From the NCBI RefSeq assembly GCF_000621865.1, contig NZ_JHXE01000001.1, forward strand, positions 186,001-250,000: DNA of 64,000 bases, read 5' to 3'. A program made the position numbers and the translations under genes. This stretch comes from Pseudobutyrivibrio sp. MD2005 (GTDB lineage: Bacteria > Bacillota > Clostridia > Lachnospirales > Lachnospiraceae). A model generated the notes under the pieces. That model was not told the origin of the DNA. It worked only from the letters and a program-made list of their open reading frames with translations, and did not search any database. This document shows positions 34,267 to 43,745 of the stretch, piece after piece (within the stretch, counting starts at the first letter, position 1; every line of letters begins with the position of its first letter).

Positions 34267-36393
34267 TTATTCGAAGAAATCAACCTCGAATAAAGCATCG
34301 CCAGCCTTGATATCGCCTGTCTTAACAAGACGAACATCAATCTTATCTTCATCAACATCTGTACATAATACAGGAGTAGCAATTGAAGGAGCATTAGCCT
34401 TAAGATAATCTAAATCAATCTTAAGAAGTGGGTCGCCCTTCTTAACCTTCTGACCCATAGAAACAAGAGTTTCAAATCCCTGTCCACCAAGCTTAACAGT
34501 GTCGATACCAACGTGAACAAGAAGATTGAGTCCATCATCGCCAACAAATCCGATAGCATGCTTTGTATCGAATATAAAACCAATTGTACCATCGAATGGT
34601 GCATAGATTGTGTCTCCTACAGGAGTAACAACAGCACCGCTACCCATCATTCCGCTTGCGAAAGCTTCATCTGGTGTAGTAGATAAATCAGCAGCGTTAC
34701 CATCTGCTGGGCTGTAAACTGTAATTGTCTTAACGAGCTTCTTAGGAGTTTCAGCAACTACTTCCTTTGCATCTTCTGCAGAAACAGTAGTGTTATCAGC
34801 TGTGTAAAGCTCGTTTGGAGCTGTCTCAAGGTAATCCTCGAGGTTTGACTTAATAACTGTAACGTGTGGTCCGTAAATAATCTGAACACCGTTACCCTTG
34901 TGAACAACACCTGAAGCGCCTGTGCTCTTAAGAAGAGCATCGTTTACGAGATCAGAGTTGTGTACAGTACAACGAAGTCTTGTAGCACAGCAATCTACGT
35001 CAGAGATGTTTGCCTTTCCACCAAGACCCTGTGTAATCTTAGCAGAAGTCTCATCGCCCATAGATTCCTTCTTTGCATTGTAATCAGAACGTCTGTAAAG
35101 CTTAACTTCTTCATCAGCGTCACGACCAGGGGTTTTAAGGTCGAACTTCTTGATAAGGAAGCTGAATAATAAATAGTAAACTACGAAATATCCAATACCT
35201 ACGATTGGTACCCATACCCAGCTTGTCATTGCGTTACCTGGAAGAATACCGAAAAGTGTTAAGTCGATAAGACCACCTGAGAAAGTCATACCAACACCAA
35301 CACCTAACATGTGCATGAACATGTAAGCTAAACCTGCAAATACACAGTGGATACCGTAAAGAGCTGGAGCTACGAATAAGAATGTGAACTCGATTGGCTC
35401 AGTAATACCTGTAAGCATAGAAGTAAGGGCTGCTGAAAGAAGAAGACCACCAACTTCCTTTCTCTTCTCTGGAAGAGCGCATCTGTACATAGCAAGAGCT
35501 GCTCCAGGAAGACCGAAGATCATGAGTGGGAACTTACCAGACATGAATCTTGTAGCTGCTACAGTAAAGTGTGAAATAGTGTTCTGTGCACCAAGCTCTG
35601 CGAAGAAGCAGTTCTGTGCACCTTCGATCATCTGACCTGCAACTTCGAAAGTACCACCAACAGATGTCTGCCAGAATGGAAGATAGAATACGTGGTGAAG
35701 ACCAAATGGAATAAGAAGTCTTTCCATTAAACCGTATACCCATGTTCCAGCGTAACCTGAAGCCTGAACAACATCACCTACTGCGTAGATACCCTGCTGA
35801 ACGAAAGGCCATACGAAGAACATTATGATACCAACTACTGTATAAACCAAACCAGAGATGATAGGAACGAATCTTGTACCACCGAAGAATGATAATACCT
35901 GTGGAAGTTGAATCTTATAATACTTATTATGAAGTGATGCAACTCCAAGACCTACGATCATACCACCGAATACACCCATCTGGAGTGATGTGATACCGCA
36001 AACTGATGTTGTTGCACCATCAAGCATCTTTTCAACACCGCCATTGATTGTGATCATAGCGCCGATTGAAGCGTGCATGATAAGGAATGCGATAGCTGCT
36101 GCTAAAGCTGCTACTTCCTTTTCTTTCTTTGCCATACCGATTGCTACACCGATTGCAAAGATGATTGGTAAGTTACCAAATACAATGTTACCAGCGTCAT
36201 TCATAACAGTAAGAATAGCGTTACCTACTGTACCAGGACCTAACACTGATGTAAGGTGGTAAGTCTCAAGCATAGTAGCGTTTGTGAATGAACCACCGAT
36301 TCCGAGAAGCAAACCTGCTACTGGAAGAATTGCGATTGGAAGCATGAATGAACGTCCAACGCGTTGCAATACTGCAAAAATTTTGTCTTTCAT
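34267..36393 (-). CDS. PTS glucose-type transporter, EIICBA
   Basis: A 708-residue fused permease. The EIIC domain (1 to about 420) opens with MKDKIFAVLQRVGRSFMLPIAILPVAGLLLGIGG, typical of the glucose/N-acetylglucosamine family. The EIIB domain (about 450-530) has the phosphorylated cysteine in SDVDCCATRLRCTV. The C-terminal EIIA domain (about 560-708) has HAIGFVGDDGLNLLVHVGIDTVKLGG with the phosphorylated histidine. It takes up and phosphorylates a hexose, probably glucose or a glucoside; maltose-type relatives exist. AAGGAGG precedes ATG 36393. Confidence 0.92.
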   Translation of the reverse strand: MKDKIFAVLQRVGRSFMLPIAILPVAGLLLGIGGSFTNATMLETYHLTSVLGPGTVGNAILTVMNDAGNIVFGNLPIIFAIGVAIGMAKKEKEVAALAAAIAFLIMHASIGAMITINGGVEKMLDGATTSVCGITSLQMGVFGGMIVGLGVASLHNKYYKIQLPQVLSFFGGTRFVPIISGLVYTVVGIIMFFVWPFVQQGIYAVGDVVQASGYAGTWVYGLMERLLIPFGLHHVFYLPFWQTSVGGTFEVAGQMIEGAQNCFFAELGAQNTISHFTVAATRFMSGKFPLMIFGLPGAALAMYRCALPEKRKEVGGLLLSAALTSMLTGITEPIEFTFLFVAPALYGIHCVFAGLAYMFMHMLGVGVGMTFSGGLIDLTLFGILPGNAMTSWVWVPIVGIGYFVVYYLLFSFLIKKFDLKTPGRDADEEVKLYRRSDYNAKKESMGDETSAKITQGLGGKANISDVDCCATRLRCTVHNSDLVNDALLKSTGASGVVHKGNGVQIIYGPHVTVIKSNLEDYLETAPNELYTADNTTVSAEDAKEVVAETPKKLVKTITVYSPADGNAADLSTTPDEAFASGMMGSGAVVTPVGDTIYAPFDGTIGFIFDTKHAIGFVGDDGLNLLVHVGIDTVKLGGQGFETLVSMGQKVKKGDPLLKIDLDYLKANAPSIATPVLCTDVDEDKIDVRLVKTGDIKAGDALFEVDFFE

Positions 36394-36443
36394 GATAAAG
36401 ACCTCCTTAAATATTAGATATGAGGCGGATTAGGTCTATGCAA

Positions 36444-36505
36444 TAAAAAAAGGCATAAACAAACAAAAACGCCTCGAGCGTCTTGTGTTGCTTATGCCTA
36501 CTTAA
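36444..36505 (-). promoter_or_regulatory. Leader terminator/antiterminator (RAT-type) of the PTS gene
   Basis: On the minus strand GGCATAA (36492-36498) pairs with TTATGCC (36452-36458), enclosing a second hairpin ACGC-TCGA-GGCGT, and is followed by eight T (36444-36451). This is a strong terminator in front of the coding region, as expected for control by the LicT/GlcT-type protein encoded next door. Confidence 0.7.
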
Positions 36506-36543
36506 AGTTACATACATCACAAAATTCAAATTTTTACCAGACA

Positions 36544-36572
36544 AATTTACCATGCGTATAAGGTTTTGTCAA
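36544..36572 (-). promoter_or_regulatory. Sigma70-type promoter of the PTS gene
   Basis: On the minus strand TTGACA (36567-36572), 17-nt spacer, TAAATT (36544-36549), about 45 nt before the leader terminator. Confidence 0.65.
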
Positions 36573-36639
36573 CAAAAATCGATATAAATAATAGAAGAAA
36601 ACTCAAATAGAAAAATTTGAAAAAATTTTAAAAATGCTA

Positions 36640-36666
36640 TAAAGTTTTTCCAAACGGCACCGATAT
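36640..36666 (+). promoter_or_regulatory. Sigma28 (FliA/SigD) promoter of the flgM-flgN-flgK operon
   Basis: TAAAGTTT, 11-nt spacer, ACCGATAT: nearly the full flagellar sigma factor consensus. Confidence 0.85.
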
Positions 36667-36723
36667 ATGAGGTGTAATGAAAAGTGTAACGATTGACATA
36701 AGGGAGGAAAGGAGTGTGGCGAT

Positions 36724-37005
36724 ATGCGTATAGAGGCTTACAATCAGGTAGCTCAGCTCTATCAGACATCAAACACTAAAAACACAAGTGCAGCATCTAA
36801 GGCTAATTCTATGGGCCGTGATCAGGTGCAGATATCTTCTACAGGAAAGGATTATCAGGTTGCCAAGGCAGCTGTTTCTGAGAGTGCGGATATCAGAGAA
36901 GATCTAGTTGCTGACATCAAGGCTAGAATTAAAGCCGGAACTTATGATGTAAGTACTGATGATTTTGCTGACAAGCTATTGTCTAATTACGGATCAATTC
37001 TTTAG
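36724..37005 (+). CDS. flgM: Anti-sigma28 factor FlgM
   Basis: A 93-residue FlgM: an unstructured, Ser/Asn-rich N-terminus followed by the conserved DQVQISSTGKDYQ and a C-terminal helical half (ADIREDLVADIKARIKAGTYDVSTDDFADKLLSNYGSIL). It binds and holds back sigma28 until the hook is complete. It is the first gene after a sigma28 promoter, giving negative feedback. It is followed 17 nt later by flgN. Confidence 0.88.
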   Translation: MRIEAYNQVAQLYQTSNTKNTSAASKANSMGRDQVQISSTGKDYQVAKAAVSESADIREDLVADIKARIKAGTYDVSTDDFADKLLSNYGSIL

Positions 37006-37022
37006 TTGTGAGAGGGTAAAGC

Positions 37023-37535
37023 GTGGCTAGTTTAATGGATGAGTTGCTCTTAACCATGGAAGGTGAAAGGTCACAATATGAAAAGTTAATCAGTCTTAAT
37101 GGAGAAAAGAAGGATTCTATTATCCATAAGAAACTTGACGTACTGGAGGCTGTTACCATTCAGGAGCAGGCCATCGCTGATTCCTTGTGCGCATTAGAGA
37201 AGAAGCGTCTAAGTATAATGAAAAGTATTGCAGCAGTGATGGGACATGAAGGGGAAGAGGTTACCGTTTCATGGATGATAAGTAATCTATCGAACCAACC
37301 TGTAGAACAGAAGAAGCTTACAGAGGCTAAGGATAAATTAGTGAAGGCGGCGGATGATGTTCAGATATTGAATTTTCAGACCCAGAATTTGCTCAAACAA
37401 GCCATTGAGATGGTGGAGTTTGATATTACCCTTATTAAGAGTGCCAAGCAGGCACCTCAAACCTCCAACTATGGTAGAAACGCTGAAACTACAGGAACGA
37501 TATTAGGAAATAGAGGATTTGATGCTAAACAGTAG
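37023..37535 (+). CDS. flgN: Flagellar export chaperone FlgN
   Basis: A 170-residue helical protein (MASLMDELLLTMEGERSQYEKLISLNGEKKDSIIHKKLDVLEAVT) with the heptad pattern of FlgN, the chaperone of the hook-associated proteins FlgK and FlgL. It starts with GTG, six bases after AGAGGG. Its place between flgM and flgK is the standard order. Confidence 0.82.
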   Translation: MASLMDELLLTMEGERSQYEKLISLNGEKKDSIIHKKLDVLEAVTIQEQAIADSLCALEKKRLSIMKSIAAVMGHEGEEVTVSWMISNLSNQPVEQKKLTEAKDKLVKAADDVQILNFQTQNLLKQAIEMVEFDITLIKSAKQAPQTSNYGRNAETTGTILGNRGFDAKQ

Positions 37536-37583
37536 GAAAAGGATGTCCTTAAAGTTTTAGTAAAGACTTTGGAGGATTGACCT

Positions 37584-39389
37584 ATGGCTAATAGTTTTGG
37601 AAGCTTATACGTTGGGGCATCAGGCCTACAGTCAGCATCACATGGTTTAAATACAACTGCTAACAACCTTACTAACGTAAATACTGAAGGGTATGTACGT
37701 GAGCAGGTTGTTTACGAAGATAGAAATTATAGAAAAATAGGCACTGCAGCGGTCGGCACACAGTATGCTGGCCTTGGCGTGCAGGTTGGAACAATCGCCC
37801 ACAATCGCGATATCTTTTTAGATAAAGCATATCGTCAGGAGAATGGGCGATATTCTTTTTATAGCGCTAGCTCAGAAGCGGTACAAGAGGTATACACTCA
37901 GCTTCAGGAGTCGGATGGAATAGCCTTTAAGGCTGCTATTGCAGATTTTGAGGAGGCTTTCGAAGAGTTTGCCAAAAATCCATCTGATACTGTAAACCAG
38001 AATCTTGTGTTGCAGAAGGCTAGTCTTTTTTTGTCAAGAGCTCAGGCTGTTGAACAGGGATTTGAAGATTATCAGACTATCATTAATTCCAAAATCAAAG
38101 AAGACTTAAACACTATAAATGAAATTGGGGAAAAGATAGTTGATTTAAATAAAAGAATACAGGCAATTGAGGCTGCCGGAGTTGAGAAGGCCATGGATAT
38201 GAGAGACACCAGAGATCTTTTGTTAGATAAGCTCTCTGGCATGGTCAAGATGTCTTATAGAGAGGACGTTACCGGAGTAGTACATGTAGATATTGAAGGT
38301 GTGGAGTTTATTGACGATGTTAACTTCTATAGAGTAGGTATTCTTACAGATAGAAGAACTGGATATGTGACACCATATTGGCCACAGCTTTCTGATATTG
38401 TTAGCCAGGATGATGAATCCTTAAATACATATTATCCGATATTTGATACTACAAATGTGGATGCTGAAAGAGATACTGATATTGGCGAAATAAAAGCATT
38501 GATGTTAGCCAGAGGAGAAACTTGGACAAACTATACAGCATTCTTAGATGAAAATGGAAATCAGCTTAGCTCAGCAGCTTATGAAAAAGGCATAGCCAAT
38601 TCAATAATGATGAATTCGGAAGCTGAATTAGACACATTAATCCATCAGCTGGTAACAGAGATTAATGATATTTACAGCCCACTCACAACTGTTGCAAATG
38701 CATATGAAGGGGCTGCAACGGTAACTTATACAAATGATCAGGGTGAGGAAGTAACGGTAGATGCATCAGAATTAAGAGTTTTAGATGTAGAGAATTGCTC
38801 GGTAGGTTCAGATGGAGAGCTTCCACCTAGAGAGCTATTTGTAAGAAATGGTTGCGACCGATATACTCTTCGAGAAATATCAATCACTGACACAAATGGC
38901 ATGACATCAACAGCAACAGTTTATATGTACAACGAAGAGGATTTGGAAGATTCATCAAAGTGCTACACACTCAAATCTTTGACTGTAAACGAAGACTTGA
39001 TGAAGCAGGAATCATATATTCCTCATAGAGTATATAAAGATCAGACAAGCGTTGATTATGCACTTGGAACAGCCTTAAGCACAATTTGGAACCAGCAGAC
39101 ATTCAATCTTAATCCAAGTGATACCACACCATGTGGTTACAACGGATTTTATGTAAAGTGGATTGGTGAAGTTGGTAACATTGGTAACGTTTATTCCACA
39201 ACAGAGAAATCTTTGGAAGGTACAAAAGAACAAATTGAATTCAGCCGTCAGGGTGTAATTGGTGTATCTTCCGATGAAGAACTTACAACAATGATTAAAT
39301 ATCAGTCAGCTTATAACGCAGCTAGCCGATATATAAATGTAGTAAATGAAATGATTGAGCATTTGCTCACATCACTTGGTCATGTATAA
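37584..39389 (+). CDS. flgK: Flagellar hook-associated protein FlgK (first copy)
   Basis: A 601-residue hook-filament junction protein. The N-terminus (SLYVGASGLQSASHGLNTTANNLTNVNTEGYVREQV) and the C-terminus (SDEELTTMIKYQSAYNAASRYINVVNEMIEHLLTSLG) are the coiled-coil rod ends. The centre is species-specific. It is followed 19 nt later by a second FlgK. The two are clearly different in sequence, so this is an old duplication. Confidence 0.9.
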   Translation: MANSFGSLYVGASGLQSASHGLNTTANNLTNVNTEGYVREQVVYEDRNYRKIGTAAVGTQYAGLGVQVGTIAHNRDIFLDKAYRQENGRYSFYSASSEAVQEVYTQLQESDGIAFKAAIADFEEAFEEFAKNPSDTVNQNLVLQKASLFLSRAQAVEQGFEDYQTIINSKIKEDLNTINEIGEKIVDLNKRIQAIEAAGVEKAMDMRDTRDLLLDKLSGMVKMSYREDVTGVVHVDIEGVEFIDDVNFYRVGILTDRRTGYVTPYWPQLSDIVSQDDESLNTYYPIFDTTNVDAERDTDIGEIKALMLARGETWTNYTAFLDENGNQLSSAAYEKGIANSIMMNSEAELDTLIHQLVTEINDIYSPLTTVANAYEGAATVTYTNDQGEEVTVDASELRVLDVENCSVGSDGELPPRELFVRNGCDRYTLREISITDTNGMTSTATVYMYNEEDLEDSSKCYTLKSLTVNEDLMKQESYIPHRVYKDQTSVDYALGTALSTIWNQQTFNLNPSDTTPCGYNGFYVKWIGEVGNIGNVYSTTEKSLEGTKEQIEFSRQGVIGVSSDEELTTMIKYQSAYNAASRYINVVNEMIEHLLTSLGHV

Positions 39390-39408
39390 ATCTAGAAAGG
39401 ATTAGCTT

Positions 39409-41322
39409 ATGTCATCAACATTTTTTGGTTTGACAATCGCAGCATCTGGACTTAACACATCTCAGGCTCAGATTAATACGACTGCCAACAACATTTCAAA
39501 TGTAAATACTGTAGGCTATAGCAAGCAGGTGGTAAACACAGTTGCTTCTTCTGCGTTGCGCTGTTACCAGAGCTATGGAACAACAGGAACTGGTGTAGAA
39601 GCTAAATCAGTAACTCAGAGTAGAGACTTATATTATGACGAGAAATATTGGAACAATCAGTCTGCGTTAGGTTTCTTCCAAAAGAAGGAATACTACATGA
39701 ATCAGATTCAAGAGTATTATAACGAAAACACTAATAATGCAGGATTTACAAACATCTACACAAAGATGTTCAATTCACTTAGCTCACTACAGGGAAGTCC
39801 TGGAGATGATACAGTTAGAAAGCAGTTTATATCAGATGCAAAGAAGCTTACAGAGTACTTTAATCAGTTATCCACAAAGCTTCAGGAATTGCAGAATTCT
39901 ATCAACGATGAAATTAAGACAGCGGTAGATAACATAAACGCAATTGCAGAAAAGACAGCTGTTTTAACAAAGCAAATCAATGTTATCGAGCAGGGCGGTG
40001 GTCGAGCAAATGAGCTTAGAGATCAGCGAGCTCTTCTTATGGATGAACTATCAGAGATAGTTGATGTTGAGGTTAGAGAAGTAGACGTAAAAAACTCTAA
40101 TGACCCTGATATGTACACTGGCGCTACTTATTTCTATGTAAACATTAATGGCCAGCAGTTAGTTAATACATATGAATATAACACCTTGTCAGTGGCTTCA
40201 CGAAGCAGAGAAGAATACTATAATCAGTCTGATATCGAAGGTCTATATGATTTAGTTTGGACAAAGGATGGAGATAAGTTTAATGCGACACCTAGTTCAA
40301 ATGGTGGTCAGCTTAAGGCTATGTTTGAAGTCCGTGATGGAAACAATAACGAAAACCTACATGCGAGGGTTTCGGCTGCAACAGCAAATACAATCACAGT
40401 ATCAGACTTAAGCATCACAGATATTAATGAGCTTAACATGCCATTGAAGGGCAAAATTGATACTAACAACATGAATTTTAACTACAACGGTTTCACTTTT
40501 AACACTGATGCTGATGGTAAGGTTGCCAGCATTACATTTGAATTAACTGAGCCAATAACCGTTGATGTAGCATCAGGACTTATTGCAAAGACTTTCCAAA
40601 TCGGTGACGACGTTGATTACATGGGCATCCCATATTATCAGAATCAGATGAATCTTTTCGTTAGAAATTTCTGCGAACAGTTCAATCTCATTGAAATGGG
40701 TGGAGAAGATGGACAGCGCGGTGTAGATTTAGACGGAAATGACATGGGCGCTTTCTTCGTAGCAATCGATAAAATGGATCATAGCTTAGAACATGAAATG
40801 AGTGAGAAAACTACAAACAGCTATGATGACGGAACAGGTCAGATTATTTCCTATGGAAAGACATTTGATTACACAAATGATGCAGATGCATTTTCAGAGA
40901 CATATTATCTGCTTACAGCAGGTAATCTTTCGATAGCAAAAGACACTGATAAGGATTCAAGAAAGTTTGCCACAACAATCGCTGACAACTATACATCAGG
41001 TGTAGATGCAGCTGATTTGGTTGTGAAGCTTCAAAACCTTCAGAGCAAGGAAAAGCTTTTTAGAGGCGGTGGCGGTAATGCATTCCTTCAGTGCGTATAT
41101 GCAGACATCACAGTTGATGCTCAGGAATGCCAAATATTCACAAAGAATTTTGAGAGCATTGAAAAGTCTATTTCCGAGCAGAGAATGTCGGTATCAGGCG
41201 TTGATGAAGATGAAGAGGCACTGGACTTAGTAAAATTCCAAAATGCATACAACTTGGCATCTAAATGTATTTCAGTTTTTTCCGAAATATATGATAGGTT
41301 GATACTTAATACGGGAGTATAG
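39409..41322 (+). CDS. flgK: Flagellar hook-associated protein FlgK (second copy)
   Basis: A 637-residue FlgK: N-terminus MSSTFFGLTIAASGLNTSQAQINTTANNISNVNTVGYSKQVV and C-terminus SGVDEDEEALDLVKFQNAYNLASKCISVFSEIYDRLILNTGV. It retains the standard FlgK ends better than the first copy. Two adjacent flgK genes imply two distinct junction rings or an alternative protein. AGAAAGGATT is the ribosome site. Confidence 0.9.
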   Translation: MSSTFFGLTIAASGLNTSQAQINTTANNISNVNTVGYSKQVVNTVASSALRCYQSYGTTGTGVEAKSVTQSRDLYYDEKYWNNQSALGFFQKKEYYMNQIQEYYNENTNNAGFTNIYTKMFNSLSSLQGSPGDDTVRKQFISDAKKLTEYFNQLSTKLQELQNSINDEIKTAVDNINAIAEKTAVLTKQINVIEQGGGRANELRDQRALLMDELSEIVDVEVREVDVKNSNDPDMYTGATYFYVNINGQQLVNTYEYNTLSVASRSREEYYNQSDIEGLYDLVWTKDGDKFNATPSSNGGQLKAMFEVRDGNNNENLHARVSAATANTITVSDLSITDINELNMPLKGKIDTNNMNFNYNGFTFNTDADGKVASITFELTEPITVDVASGLIAKTFQIGDDVDYMGIPYYQNQMNLFVRNFCEQFNLIEMGGEDGQRGVDLDGNDMGAFFVAIDKMDHSLEHEMSEKTTNSYDDGTGQIISYGKTFDYTNDADAFSETYYLLTAGNLSIAKDTDKDSRKFATTIADNYTSGVDAADLVVKLQNLQSKEKLFRGGGGNAFLQCVYADITVDAQECQIFTKNFESIEKSISEQRMSVSGVDEDEEALDLVKFQNAYNLASKCISVFSEIYDRLILNTGV

Positions 41323-41437
41323 CATGGATGCGAGCAGATTGCTTAAAGCAATCTCGCAGCGTCCTAGTAAGCGAAGCTTACATTTGAATTGCTGAAAGCT
41401 GACTGATGAGGGGAAAAAGTAATAAGAGGTAATAACT

Positions 41438-43045
41438 ATGAGAGTTACAAACAAAATGATAATGAATAACGCAGCTTCAAATATTAACAGTACAAAAGAG
41501 ATTGTTAATAGGAGAAACAATCAGATGACTTCTCAGAAGAAAATCGACAAGCCATCAGATGATCCAGTAGTAGCTGTACGTTCACTTCGACTTTCAACTA
41601 CATTATCTCAGGTGACACAGTACTACTCAAAGAATATTCCTGACGCAGACCAGTGGATAGATGTTACAGAAACAGCCCTAGTAAATATCAGGGACATTGT
41701 AAAAGACTGTAAGAACTTAGCAGGTCAGGGTGCTACAAGCACATACAATCAGGACGACAAGAAAACTATGCTTACTCAGCTGGAAGCTCTACAGAAGCAG
41801 CTCTATGCTGAAGGCAATGCTGATTATGCAAACAGAACAGTATTTACCGGATTCAGAACAGATAGCAATCTTACCTTCACAGAAGATGAGATGAAAACGA
41901 AATATAGAATTGATCAGTCAATTTCTATTGAAGCAAAAATGGAAGAAAAGCGCTACTATTCAGGTCATGTAGTTGTTCCTACCACTCTAGACGAGACTGA
42001 TCCTAATTATGTAGCAATCTCTGATATTGAACAGACCAATTACTACAGAGTACGCTTAGGATACGATGATGTAGATACTCTTAACAATCTAAAGATTACA
42101 TACAACGATGGCACAGAGATAAACTATGATTTTGTTGAAGATGCCGATGGTGTATACGAAAACAATCTTGGCACAACAATTACTGATCCAACAACAGGCT
42201 TTGGGCTTACAGTTTTTGAAAATGAAAGCGATTGGGCTAAAGCAAATGGCGGCCTAAAAACAGTAGCCGATAACGGCATTGTATTTATCAGAGATACAGG
42301 TGACTTAATCTTTGGCAAGAATGTTGCAGCAGAATTAAAGTCAAAGGAAGCAACTGTAGATATTCAGTATGACAAGACTAGCTTCGAAGAAGGCCTTCTT
42401 CGACCAGAATTTTATTACAACTGCACAAAGATGATTGATGAGACAGGTGCAAAGCTTGAAAAGAACAACACTTACACAAAGTTTGATGAAAATGGCAAGG
42501 TAATCAATTTTGATATTGAGTACACCATCGCCGCAAATCAGACAATTACAATTAACACTGAGGCATCCAATGTATTTGACAGTTCTCTACAGCGTGACTT
42601 AGGAGAAATGATTGAAAGCGCCAGAAGAACAATCAATGCATACGACAATCTCCAGACAATTAAAGACATGATGGGCGAGACACAGTACGCATCAGACAAG
42701 GACCAGGAATGGCTCAAGAATTGGGAAGCAGCAGTTCAGAAAGAATTTGATTACTTCTTTGATGATATGCGTAAACTTTTTGATACAGAAATAGGCAAAA
42801 TTACTAAATATTATGATAAAATAAGTTTAGCAATTACTGATTTGGGTTGTAAGGGACAATCTCTTGAGCTGACCAAGACGAGAGTTGGTGATCAAAGAGA
42901 AACTGTGCAGGATTTACAATCGAAAAATGATGACGTAGATTTATCCCAGATTATCATTGAATACACAGCAGCCCACACCGCATATCAGGCATCGCTTACA
43001 GCTGCTGGAAAGCTTAGCGATTCGACACTACTAAATTACATCTAA
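41438..43045 (+). CDS. flgL: Flagellar hook-associated protein FlgL
   Basis: A 535-residue FlgL, longer than the usual 300 or so because of an inserted central domain (about 170-390). The flagellin-like ends are clear: MRVTNKMIMNNAASNINSTKEIVNRRNNQMTSQKKIDKPSDDPVVAVRSLRL and DLSQIIIEYTAAHTAYQASLTAAGKLSDSTLLNYI. It forms the second hook-filament junction ring. A GAGGTAATAACT leader supports ATG 41438. The 115-nt gap after flgK contains no clear promoter. Confidence 0.9.
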   Translation: MRVTNKMIMNNAASNINSTKEIVNRRNNQMTSQKKIDKPSDDPVVAVRSLRLSTTLSQVTQYYSKNIPDADQWIDVTETALVNIRDIVKDCKNLAGQGATSTYNQDDKKTMLTQLEALQKQLYAEGNADYANRTVFTGFRTDSNLTFTEDEMKTKYRIDQSISIEAKMEEKRYYSGHVVVPTTLDETDPNYVAISDIEQTNYYRVRLGYDDVDTLNNLKITYNDGTEINYDFVEDADGVYENNLGTTITDPTTGFGLTVFENESDWAKANGGLKTVADNGIVFIRDTGDLIFGKNVAAELKSKEATVDIQYDKTSFEEGLLRPEFYYNCTKMIDETGAKLEKNNTYTKFDENGKVINFDIEYTIAANQTITINTEASNVFDSSLQRDLGEMIESARRTINAYDNLQTIKDMMGETQYASDKDQEWLKNWEAAVQKEFDYFFDDMRKLFDTEIGKITKYYDKISLAITDLGCKGQSLELTKTRVGDQRETVQDLQSKNDDVDLSQIIIEYTAAHTAYQASLTAAGKLSDSTLLNYI

Positions 43046-43061
43046 CAAAGGAGAAGGGATA

Positions 43062-43514
43062 ATGCAGGTAAAAACTAGACTGTTCGGCGAAATTGAGATT
43101 TCCGATGAAAAAGTCATCAATCTACTTCATGGTCTTATCGGATTTCCAGACATGAAAAGATACACCCTCATTTTCGACGAAGAAAAGAAGGACAAAGGCA
43201 ATATCATGTGGCTTCAATCCTTGGATGAGACTGATTTCGCAATGCCAGTTATGCTTCCACACAAGGTTAAGCCAGACTATGCACCACAGTTCAACGTAGA
43301 TGCTCTCGAGCAGCTTGGGGAGCTGACAGACGACAACACCTACGTACTCGTCACAGTACGTGTACCAAAGGATCCAAAAGAAGCATCTATCAACCTGAAA
43401 GCACCTATCATCATTAACACAGAGACAAATGTAGGCGATCAGATTATCATTGACGGCAACGAGCCAGTTCGATTCCTGATTCATGATGCATTACATGGAA
43501 AGGATGGTGAGTAG
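43062..43514 (+). CDS. fliW: Flagellar assembly factor FliW
   Basis: A 150-residue FliW (MQVKTRLFGEIEISDEKVINLLHGLIGFPDMKRYTLIFDEE, then SLDETDFAMPVMLP). It binds flagellin and CsrA in turn; when flagellin builds up FliW is displaced and CsrA free to repress flagellin translation. It is two bases ahead of csrA, the standard pair. Confidence 0.93.
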   Translation: MQVKTRLFGEIEISDEKVINLLHGLIGFPDMKRYTLIFDEEKKDKGNIMWLQSLDETDFAMPVMLPHKVKPDYAPQFNVDALEQLGELTDDNTYVLVTVRVPKDPKEASINLKAPIIINTETNVGDQIIIDGNEPVRFLIHDALHGKDGE

Positions 43515-43516
43515 CG

Positions 43517-43738
43517 ATGTTGGCATTAACAAGAAAAACAGGCGACGCAATTATGATCAACAACAACATCGAGATTACAGTCCTTGAAGTTCGCGGTGAT
43601 CAGGTAAAAATAGGAATATCGGCACCAAAAGAAGTGTCTATCTATAGAAAAGAAGTATACCTTGAAATTCAAAAAGAAAACGAGGCTGCCCAAGCCATCA
43701 GCATGGACGATCTCGAAGCACTCAAAAACTTACTGTAA
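43517..43738 (+). CDS. csrA: Carbon storage regulator CsrA
   Basis: A 73-residue CsrA: MLALTRKTGDAIMINNNIEITVLEVRGDQVKIGISAPKEVSIYRKEVYLEI is the full beta-strand RNA-binding fold with an additional short C-terminal helix. It binds GGA in hairpin loops. The flagellin leader at 49728-49797 has several such sites. Its stop is 8 bases ahead of the second giant palindrome, whose left terminator ends this operon. Confidence 0.95.
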   Translation: MLALTRKTGDAIMINNNIEITVLEVRGDQVKIGISAPKEVSIYRKEVYLEIQKENEAAQAISMDDLEALKNLL

Positions 43739-43745
43739 TAAAAAT

